A stretch of 6,093 nucleotides of DNA, taken from contig NZ_CALDDG010000023.1 in assembly GCF_937936435.1 (NCBI RefSeq), positions 1-6,093 of the forward strand. Reading direction: 5' to 3'. Within the stretch, counting starts at the first letter, position 1; the number at the start of each line of letters is the position of its first letter. Position numbers and translations under genes: made by a program. The notes below the pieces were generated by a model. It searched no databases and had not been told where the DNA came from. It saw only the letters and a program-made list of their open reading frames with translations. Below, in pieces: positions 1-5,596 of this stretch. The DNA comes from an uncultured Sulfuricurvum sp. (GTDB lineage: Bacteria; Campylobacterota; Campylobacteria; Campylobacterales; Sulfurimonadaceae).

Positions 1-789
1 AATCTCCCCTTGGCAAAAGCGATCCGAAAACGTTATCCGGACAAAAAGATCATCTATTACATTTTACCTCAGGCGTGGGCTTGGAAAAAAGGTCGTATTC
101 CCGTCCTCGAAAAAACGATCAGCCGACTGTGTTCCATTCTCCCCTTCGAGCCTTCCTACTATTCTCCGAATGCTCCGATCGAATATGTTGGACATCCGTT
201 GCTCGATGAGATCACTGTGACCAAAAAAGATCTGAATCCTACCGGGATCGTCACCTTTATGCCCGGCAGCCGACCCGGAGAGATCAAAAGGCTTATGGAC
301 GTTTTCAGAGAACTGCGTGCCAAAATCTCCGAACGGGCGATGCTGGTTATCCCCTCACATTTCAGCACCCAAAAAATAGCTGAACTCTACGGCGACATCA
401 GTATGTTCGAGATTACACACGAAGCGCACAAGACATTGGCACAATCGGATTTTGCATTTATTTGCAGCGGTACGGCCACGTTGGAAGCTTCTTTGATCGG
501 AACCCCGTTTATTTTGGTCTATATCGCCAAATCGCTTGACTACATGATCGGAAAAGCATTGGTAAAACTCGAATATGCCGGACTGGGCAACATCTTATTT
601 GATCATCACTATCACCGTCCTCTCCATCCCGAATTCATCCAAAACGGCGTTAATGCACAAAACCTGTATAATGCGTATTTGGAAATGGATAAAACCGCTT
701 TTTTTAACGATGCCGCAAAACTGCGTGATCTTTTGGAACACGGCAGTGCGGCACGTGTCAGCACAATCATTAAGGAAATACATGCTTAG
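1..789 (+). CDS. lpxB: Lipid-A-disaccharide synthase LpxB, 5'-truncated by window edge
   Basis: LpxB is a family GT19 glycosyltransferase. It joins UDP-2,3-diacylglucosamine to lipid X (2,3-diacylglucosamine 1-phosphate) to make the lipid A disaccharide, at the cytoplasmic face of the inner membrane. The reading frame is open from base 1 and starts mid-protein with NLPLAKAI, so the TTG at 10 is an internal Leu codon, not a start. 262 residues remain; family members of about 340-390 residues suggest roughly 80-120 N-terminal residues lie outside the window. Visible family motifs, numbered in the fragment, are PQAWAWKKGRI (about 23-33), VGHPLLDE (63-70), the nucleotide-sugar-site motif MPGSRPGEIKRL (87-98), and SGTATLEASLIGTP (156-169) followed by the hydrophobic stretch typical of LpxB. 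The C-terminus is complete, with stop TAG at 787-789. The last codons overlap the next gene, so the two are probably co-translated. Assignment is firm; nothing appears broken. Confidence 0.95.
   Translation, partial: NLPLAKAIRKRYPDKKIIYYILPQAWAWKKGRIPVLEKTISRLCSILPFEPSYYSPNAPIEYVGHPLLDEITVTKKDLNPTGIVTFMPGSRPGEIKRLMDVFRELRAKISERAMLVIPSHFSTQKIAELYGDISMFEITHEAHKTLAQSDFAFICSGTATLEASLIGTPFILVYIAKSLDYMIGKALVKLEYAGLGNILFDHHYHRPLHPEFIQNGVNAQNLYNAYLEMDKTAFFNDAAKLRDLLEHGSAARVSTIIKEIHA
772..776 (+). promoter_or_regulatory. Ribosome binding site of the membrane protein gene, inside lpxB
   Basis: AAGGA lies 5 bases before the ATG at 782, within the last codons of lpxB. The next in-frame ATG, at 791, would be 14 bases away, so this site favours the 782 start and an 8-bp overlap with lpxB. 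Confidence 0.6.
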
Positions 790-1312
790 AATGTTTTCGT
801 GGATACGCTCATCCATGCGCCGCTTTACCGAAGAGAAAATCATCCCCTACACTTTTACTCTCAATGACGGGCCGATGCTGTTTAGAGACATGCTCAAAAC
901 CAACAAAATGTATCAGGACGGTTTAAAACTGGAAGGAAATATTCCGGGATTTCGGATGAGTATCGGACGCAGCTATCTCGTCTTTATCGGATTGTGGCAC
1001 ATCATTATCCTCCCTGTTTCGATTGCCTTTCATCCTTTGTTGGCTAAAATAGACTGCCATTTGCTGATCCTCATGGCCATCTTATTTACGGGGATGTTCT
1101 TCGCAACCTATGCAATGTTTAAAGAGTACCTCATCGATAAAGTAGCGCTTCGTATCATTCAAAATGCATGGGAAAACCATTTTCCCCATTTCGATTACAC
1201 GCTACATGCCAAAGAGGTCGCTAAAATTTACTCGGAAGCATTGGAAAAAGAGGTACCGCATAAAAATATGCAGCTTTATATCTTAGATCGCTTGGTCGAA
1301 GCCAAAAAATAG
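782..1312 (+). CDS. Conserved-looking small membrane protein of unknown function, coupled to lpxB
   Basis: I do not recognise this 176-residue protein. The frame is open further upstream within lpxB, but the ATG at 782 has an AAGGA five bases ahead and overlaps the lpxB stop, so I place the start there. The first about 60 residues are basic and soluble-looking (MLRMFSWIRSSMRRF at the start). Two hydrophobic segments follow, about residues 64-84 and 93-113, separated by a short polar turn. Residues 114-176 are charged and probably helical, ending EAKK. By the positive-inside rule both ends should be cytoplasmic, with only a short periplasmic turn. There is no signal peptide, no CxxC and no catalytic motif I can name. 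The overlap with lpxB suggests a joint transcript and perhaps a role at the inner membrane near lipid A synthesis, but that is guilt by association only. It ends 4 bases from the stop of a converging gene. Confidence 0.75.
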   Translation: MLRMFSWIRSSMRRFTEEKIIPYTFTLNDGPMLFRDMLKTNKMYQDGLKLEGNIPGFRMSIGRSYLVFIGLWHIIILPVSIAFHPLLAKIDCHLLILMAILFTGMFFATYAMFKEYLIDKVALRIIQNAWENHFPHFDYTLHAKEVAKIYSEALEKEVPHKNMQLYILDRLVEAKK

Positions 1313-1326
1313 CAGCCTATTTTTTG
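1303..1326. terminator. Candidate bidirectional terminator hairpin between converging genes
   Basis: A perfect 10-bp inverted repeat: CAAAAAATAG at 1303-1312 and CTATTTTTTG at 1317-1326, around a 4-base loop CAGC. On either strand the second arm supplies a run of six T, so it reads as a terminator both ways. The stem has only two G-C pairs (the two ends), so it is weak as an intrinsic terminator. Part of the match also arises because both proteins end in lysine codons followed by TAG. Confidence 0.45.
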
Positions 1327-1700
1327 TATTTTCCCAAGATTCCGAGAAAAGAGGGGATATTCGCCTGACCGTCATAGCGTCCGATTTTTTTCCCTTTGGC
1401 ATCCAGAAAATGAAATGTCGGAGTTCCGATATATCCCAGCCCTTCCGGAATGAAATCGTTATGAATATCGATATGGACGGGAACGAAACTTTTTTCCACC
1501 TCATTACTCACCGCTTTCTCTTCAAAAACTACATCGTTCATATACTCGCAGGCCGGGCAATCCTCTTTGGAGAGCATTACCATTACCCGTTTTTTCTCTT
1601 TTTGCGCCTGTGCCAAAGCGGCGTCGTACGACGATGCCCATTTGAGTTCGGCAAATGCGCAGCTGGCTAATATCGATACTATTAAAAAGATTTTGCCCAT
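1317..1700 (-). CDS. Exported thioredoxin-fold protein with CPAC site
   Basis: A 127-residue protein of the thioredoxin-like superfamily (small Thioredoxin_7/SoxW-like type), expected to reduce or exchange disulfides outside the cytoplasm. Residues 1-17 form a signal sequence ending CAFA before Glu18, a good signal peptidase I site. LASC at 11-14 also fits a lipobox, so a lipid anchor on Cys14 is possible. The redox site is C48-P-A-C51 in KEDCPACEYM, and the expected cis-proline is in GTPTF (Pro94). About 110 mature residues make a single minimal thioredoxin domain. The ATG at 1700-1698 shares one base with the dsbD stop (TAATG), and GGGAG sits 7 bases upstream inside the last dsbD codons, so translation is probably coupled. 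Being downstream of dsbD suggests that it is kept reduced by DsbD. The substrate is unknown: cytochrome c maturation, protein repair and peroxide defence are all possible. Confidence 0.85.
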   Translation of the reverse strand: MGKIFLIVSILASCAFAELKWASSYDAALAQAQKEKKRVMVMLSKEDCPACEYMNDVVFEEKAVSNEVEKSFVPVHIDIHNDFIPEGLGYIGTPTFHFLDAKGKKIGRYDGQANIPSFLGILGKYKK

Positions 1701-3520
1701 TAGAGTTCTCCCAAATGATTTAAAAATTCTTTCGGCTCTTTAAATCCGACAATATCGGCGTTTTTCAGACGAACACCGTTTTCATCGAAAAACAAGATCG
1801 CCGGAGGTCCGAAAAGACCGAATTTCGACGTAATCTCTTTCGATGCGTCGTCATTTGCCGTCAAGTCGACTTGAACCAACGTATAGGCGTCCATTGCCGT
1901 TTTGACGTTTTCGTCGCTAAAGGTTTTGGACTCATACTCTTTGCACGCCGTACACCAGTCCGCATAAAAATCGACCATCACCTTTTTCCCTTTGTTTTGA
2001 GCCAATATCGTATCCAACTCTTGAAGCGACGTGATTTTCTTAAACTCTTTATGAGCACTCATCTCGGCTTGAGCTACCGCCTTGGACGGGAGAAACGGAT
2101 CAAGAGGATGCAACGGATCTTTTGCCCCGCTCATTCCCCCTAACAACAGTGACATTCCATACAAAAGAATGATAATCCCCAAGGCTTTTTTATTCGCCCG
2201 ATGACATCGGATACAGCGTCCCCGGATCGGTTCTAACGCTCCGATATTGATCGCAACGAAAATCGCCAAAGAGCCCCACAGCATCATCGAAATATTTTCA
2301 TCCAGAATACGGCTGATCATCCAAATCGAAATACCGATCAACATAACCCCGAAAATCGATTTGATCGTATCCATCCAGACACCCGGTTTCGGCATGAATT
2401 TACCGGCACTCGTTCCGATCGCGATCAAAGGAACCCCCATACCGATACTCAAAGAAAACAGTGCGATACCGCCTAACACCGCATCTCCCGTCTGACCGAT
2501 ATAGATTAATGCTCCCGCTAACGGTGCGGCGACGCACGGCCCGACGATCAGAGCCGAAAGGAATCCCATGATAGCGATACCTACAACCCCGCTTTGCGAA
2601 CCGCTGATCTTGGTAATTTTAGATTGGATGAAATTTGGAATCTGGAGTTCAAACAAATCGAACATCGACATCGCCAAGATGACGAATATCAGTGAAAACA
2701 ACGTAATAATCCACGGTGTCTGAAACGCCGCCTGAAGATTGGCTCCGAACAATCCCGCCAAAATACCGGCTATCGTATACGCGACCGCCATAGACAGGAC
2801 ATAAACGACCGAGAGCCAAAACGCTTTTTTCGTCCCCAGCCCCGATCCCTGCGCCATAATGACCGACGAGATGATCGGAATCATCGGAAATACGCACGGG
2901 GTCAAAGCCAATAAAAGCCCAAATCCGAAAAAGCTTAGAATAATGAACCAAAGGCTTCCCCCTTTGATAACCCCTGCGATCTGATCGGTTTCAGACTCTT
3001 TAGGCTCTGCTTTCAGTGTTGCTTGCGGCTCCGTAGCCGATACTGCCGTCTGTGCTGCTTCGGCTTTCGATGAAGAAAGTGCCGTTTCAGAGTTACTGTC
3101 CGCAGTTAATGCATCCGTATTAACAGTGACTTCCAATACCTTTTCGATCGGTTCATAACATAATCCTGCCGAGGAACACCCTTGATAGGAAAGTTTTACC
3201 TTCACCTTTTTTTCGCCGCTGAGTTCTTTGCTCTTTACCAAAGCGATACGGATAGCCGGTGAAGACTCATACACCGTTTCTCCGTCGAGTTGAATGGGAT
3301 CAGCCATGGTGACCGATTTAAAATCGATCCCGTCTTCTTTATCGGCGTCTTCCACTTTCAGCTTATCCGCATATATGTGGATTTGATCCCCCATGAGCAG
3401 TTCAACGCCGATAGTTTTCGGATCGACCATTTTGGCTGAGGGTTTGAACGCTTCATCGGGCTGTAAAAAACTTACACCCCATACATTGAGCGAGATAAGT
3501 AAAAACAATAGCAAACGCAT
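1700..3520 (-). CDS. dsbD: Thiol:disulfide interchange protein DsbD
   Basis: DsbD carries electrons from cytoplasmic thioredoxin across the inner membrane to periplasmic thiol proteins. The 606-residue product shows the full three-part layout. A signal peptide covers about residues 1-15. An N-terminal periplasmic domain holds the typical YQGCSSAGLCYEP motif (Cys115, Cys121), and a low-complexity Ala/Ser/Glu linker spans about 135-185. Eight hydrophobic segments follow (about 190-464), with the two membrane cysteines in LTPCVFPMIP (Cys209) and VGPCVAAPLAG (Cys329). The C-terminal thioredoxin domain (about 487-606) has WCTAC (Cys523, Cys526) and FGPPAILFF with the cis-proline. All six canonical cysteines are present. 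An extra CIRCH (436-440) lies between helices 7 and 8. I chose the ATG at 3520 because it starts a signal peptide and has AGAAGG 7 bases upstream; an in-frame ATG at 3580 would add 20 residues that do not look like a signal. First gene of a two-gene operon. Confidence 0.96.
   Translation of the reverse strand: MRLLLFLLISLNVWGVSFLQPDEAFKPSAKMVDPKTIGVELLMGDQIHIYADKLKVEDADKEDGIDFKSVTMADPIQLDGETVYESSPAIRIALVKSKELSGEKKVKVKLSYQGCSSAGLCYEPIEKVLEVTVNTDALTADSNSETALSSSKAEAAQTAVSATEPQATLKAEPKESETDQIAGVIKGGSLWFIILSFFGFGLLLALTPCVFPMIPIISSVIMAQGSGLGTKKAFWLSVVYVLSMAVAYTIAGILAGLFGANLQAAFQTPWIITLFSLIFVILAMSMFDLFELQIPNFIQSKITKISGSQSGVVGIAIMGFLSALIVGPCVAAPLAGALIYIGQTGDAVLGGIALFSLSIGMGVPLIAIGTSAGKFMPKPGVWMDTIKSIFGVMLIGISIWMISRILDENISMMLWGSLAIFVAINIGALEPIRGRCIRCHRANKKALGIIILLYGMSLLLGGMSGAKDPLHPLDPFLPSKAVAQAEMSAHKEFKKITSLQELDTILAQNKGKKVMVDFYADWCTACKEYESKTFSDENVKTAMDAYTLVQVDLTANDDASKEITSKFGLFGPPAILFFDENGVRLKNADIVGFKEPKEFLNHLGEL
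1708..1712 (-). promoter_or_regulatory. Ribosome binding site of the small thioredoxin-like gene, inside dsbD
   Basis: On the minus strand GGGAG lies 7 bases before the ATG at 1700. It is formed by the codons for Leu-Gly-Glu near the end of DsbD, which supports a real start at the TAATG overlap and coupled translation. Confidence 0.65.
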
Positions 3521-3527
3521 AATGGAA

Positions 3528-3533
3528 CCTTCT
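3528..3533 (-). promoter_or_regulatory. Ribosome binding site of dsbD
   Basis: On the minus strand AGAAGG lies 7 bases before the ATG at 3520. It decides the dsbD start: the longer candidate beginning at 3580 has no comparable site and would bury the signal peptide. Confidence 0.65.
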
Positions 3534-3548
3534 GAAAATTTCATCTCC

Positions 3549-3554
3549 ATTTTA
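3549..3554 (-). promoter_or_regulatory. Candidate -10 box for the dsbD operon
   Basis: On the minus strand TAAAAT (5 of 6 matches to TATAAT) follows TTGTGA, about 28 bases before the dsbD ATG. Transcription would begin near 3542, giving a leader of about 22 bases. No good -35 box is visible, which is common in Campylobacterota but makes the call weak. Confidence 0.35.
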
Positions 3555-3624
3555 TCACAACTAACTGTACCGAATCTCATAGAGCAACATTGTTAATATT
3601 TTTCAGCTTAGACATAGTCTCAAA

Positions 3625-3633
3625 TGCTACACT
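3625..3633 (+). promoter_or_regulatory. Candidate extended -10 box for the YyaL-family gene
   Basis: TGCTACACT fits an extended -10 (TGnTAnAcT-like), with TACACT at 3628-3633. Transcription would begin near 3640, giving a leader of about 20 bases that just includes GGGAG at 3650-3654. No convincing -35 is visible. The site lies in the 140-bp gap shared with the divergent dsbD operon. Confidence 0.35.
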
Positions 3634-3660
3634 ACCCATAACTTTAATTGGGAGCCTCGT

Positions 3661-5574
3661 ATGTCCAACCGCCTCGCCCTCGAAGATTCACCCTATCTGC
3701 AACAACACAAAGACAACCCGCTAGAGTGGTATCCATGGTGCGATGAAGCATTCGAACGGGCGCGTACGGAACACAAAGCCATTTTTATCTCCATCGGCTA
3801 CAGCAGCTGCCACTGGTGCCATGTTATGGAACACGAAGTCTTTGAAAATGCCGAAATCGCCGATTTCGTCAATCAACATTTTATCTGTATCAAAGTCGAT
3901 CGCGAAGAACGTCCCGACATCGATAAACACTATCAAGAGCTCCATACCCTCCTTAATCGCCGTGCGGGAGGGTGGCCGCTATCGATATTCTGCACCCCTG
4001 AAAACAAACCGTTTTATGCCGCCACCTATATTCCGCCGTTCAACCGTGAGAGGATGATGGGCTTTAGCGAACTCACCGCCATTATCGCTGAAAAAATAGC
4101 AGCAAACGATGAAAAACTGTTCCAAAATGCCGACGAAATCACCACCTATCTCCGTCCTAAAAACGAGCCGGTTCAGGCAACGGCGCTTAATGACAAAATC
4201 ATCAAACAGTTCACCCTTCAGGCGCAGCATAATTACGACAGCGACAACGGAGGCTTTTCCAAAGCACCGAAATTCCCCCATGTTTCGACACTCGAAGCCC
4301 TGATGATTTTGGATAGATTGGACTCATCCGACGATCTGCAAACCATGATCCATCAGAGTCTGAAGAATATGGCACTCGGAGGGATGTATGATCTCATTGA
4401 CGGAGGATTTTGCCGATACAGCACCGATGAAACGTGGCTTGTACCCCATTTTGAAAAAATGACGTATGATAATGCTCTGTTGTGCGGATTATACGCGAAA
4501 GCGGGGATGGTTTATCACAACGACCGATATCTAAGCGTTGCGAGAGAGTGTGCCGATTTCATGATCGGTTTCATGATGGAAGAGAATCTTTTCTACAGTG
4601 CCAGCGATGCAGACAGCGAAGGGGGAGAAGGGCATTATTTCATCTATACCTACGATGCAATCGTCCGGGCATTATCAGAGTGCGGTATTTCGGATATTGT
4701 AAAAGCCGCTGCGACGGTCGGAGCATCTGCGAAAGGAAATTTCGAAGGCTACTGCATCATCCGCCTTGCAGATAACGAGCGCCCCGAATGGTTTGAAACC
4801 TTCAAAGCAACCCTGCAAGCACTCCGCCGATCACGCACCTATCCTTTTATCGACCGTAAAGTCATTACGGCATGGAACGCGATGATGATCAAATCCCTTT
4901 TCATTCTTGGACACAGCGATGAACGCTATCGTCTGCAAGCCATTCGAAGTTTGAATCGATTGAAAGAAACGATGGCACAGGGAGGTCTCAAGCACTCTGC
5001 CCTGATTCATAAAGAGGCCAAAATCGACGCTTTTTTAGAAGACTACGCCTATTTGTCCGATGCACTGATCGAAGCGTATCAAAGCACACTGGATGAAACC
5101 TATCTTATCGAAGCACAGCACTTTGCCAATAAAGCATTGGAACTTTTTTACGAAGAGGGAAAATGGTATTTCAGCCGCGGAGCCTTTGCTACCGTGGCGG
5201 AGCTTGATGACGGAACTTATCCGAGCGCGCTCGGAATCATCGTCAGCGTCCTGTTGGGGCTGGGGATTTTGGTCGATCCCAAATATCATCGTTTCGCTTT
5301 CAAAACGCTCGAGTACAACTCCATCAAACTGATGAAAACACCGATTTACTACCCTACTCTCACCGTCCAAGCCGTCCGCTTCATCAAAGAACAACGCATC
5401 GTCAAAGGAAAATCTTCTTCTTTACAGGCCGTCGTTTCTTTGCCGACCTACCCTTTTGTCCTCTTCAAAAATGACGAAACACTCGAAGAATTCACAATTT
5501 GCGGTGAAAATTCCTGCTTTGCCGCGACAAAAGAGGCTGAATCGCTTAATGAATTAATCACTAGAACGTTATAA
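3661..5574 (+). CDS. yyaL: YyaL/DUF255-family thioredoxin-domain protein
   Basis: A 637-residue member of the YyaL/SSP411 family (relatives include human SPATA20): a thioredoxin-like domain fused to an alpha/alpha-barrel-like domain resembling glycoside-processing or epimerase folds. The biochemical role of the family is not settled. Residues 1-130 hold its signature: DSPYLQQHKDNPLEWYPW (9-26), SSCHWCHVMEHEVFE with the CxxC pair Cys50/Cys53, VDREERPDID (79-88) and GGWPLSIF (103-110). The helical part shows further family blocks: GGFSKAPKFPH (197-207), GGMYDLIDGGFCRYS (240-254), PHFEKMTYDNA (262-272), SASDADSEGGEGHYF (313-327) and DRKVITAWNAMM (about 398-409). There is no signal peptide or membrane segment, so it should be cytoplasmic, unlike the divergent dsbD pair. 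The start has GGGAG 6 bases upstream and matches the usual N-terminus. The length is slightly short for the family (often about 670-700) but no block is missing. ppk2 follows 22 bases downstream. Confidence 0.93.
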   Translation: MSNRLALEDSPYLQQHKDNPLEWYPWCDEAFERARTEHKAIFISIGYSSCHWCHVMEHEVFENAEIADFVNQHFICIKVDREERPDIDKHYQELHTLLNRRAGGWPLSIFCTPENKPFYAATYIPPFNRERMMGFSELTAIIAEKIAANDEKLFQNADEITTYLRPKNEPVQATALNDKIIKQFTLQAQHNYDSDNGGFSKAPKFPHVSTLEALMILDRLDSSDDLQTMIHQSLKNMALGGMYDLIDGGFCRYSTDETWLVPHFEKMTYDNALLCGLYAKAGMVYHNDRYLSVARECADFMIGFMMEENLFYSASDADSEGGEGHYFIYTYDAIVRALSECGISDIVKAAATVGASAKGNFEGYCIIRLADNERPEWFETFKATLQALRRSRTYPFIDRKVITAWNAMMIKSLFILGHSDERYRLQAIRSLNRLKETMAQGGLKHSALIHKEAKIDAFLEDYAYLSDALIEAYQSTLDETYLIEAQHFANKALELFYEEGKWYFSRGAFATVAELDDGTYPSALGIIVSVLLGLGILVDPKYHRFAFKTLEYNSIKLMKTPIYYPTLTVQAVRFIKEQRIVKGKSSSLQAVVSLPTYPFVLFKNDETLEEFTICGENSCFAATKEAESLNELITRTL

Positions 5575-5575
5575 T
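5570..5575 (+). promoter_or_regulatory. Candidate -10 box for ppk2
   Basis: A perfect TATAAT overlaps the stop codon of the upstream YyaL-family gene, 21 bases before the ppk2 ATG. Transcription would start near 5582, just upstream of AGGAG at 5585-5589. No clear -35 is seen at 16-18 bases spacing. It may give ppk2 its own promoter besides any read-through from upstream. Confidence 0.4.
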
Positions 5576-5584
5576 CAAAAAAAG

Positions 5585-5589
5585 AGGAG
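5585..5589 (+). promoter_or_regulatory. Ribosome binding site of ppk2
   Basis: AGGAG lies 7 bases before the ATG at 5597, within a purine-only run. It supports that start over the in-frame ATG six codons later at 5615. Confidence 0.7.
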
Positions 5590-5596
5590 AAGAGAT

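Noticed and set aside
10..12. TTG at 10 as the start of lpxB
   Set aside because: The frame is open to base 1 with family-like residues (NLP) before it, and a start here would drop the conserved N-terminal portion of LpxB.
575..781. 69 further in-frame open codons upstream of the membrane protein gene, inside lpxB
   Set aside because: They lie in a different frame over well-conserved LpxB sequence, and the ribosome site and overlap geometry point to the ATG at 782.
2201..2215. CIRCH read as a c-type haem attachment site making DsbD a cytochrome
   Set aside because: The loop is predicted to be cytoplasmic, whereas covalent haem attachment happens in the periplasm; there is no other cytochrome feature.
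2649..2951. 100-codon open frame on the minus strand inside dsbD
   Set aside because: It is an alternate frame of the clearly coding DsbD membrane region, with no family resemblance and no supporting ribosome site.
3521..3580. A 20-residue N-terminal extension of DsbD starting at 3580
   Set aside because: It would put a charged stretch before an evident signal peptide, and AGAAGG is placed correctly for the ATG at 3520; the candidate -10 box also falls inside the extension.
3586..3594. Short inverted repeat AACA-T-TGTT in the divergent intergenic region, as a possible operator
   Set aside because: Four-base arms are expected by chance in A/T-rich DNA and match no operator that I can name.
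5035..5394. 119-codon open frame antisense to the YyaL-family gene
   Set aside because: The sense strand carries a full conserved protein; the antisense frame reads as a shadow with no recognisable domain.
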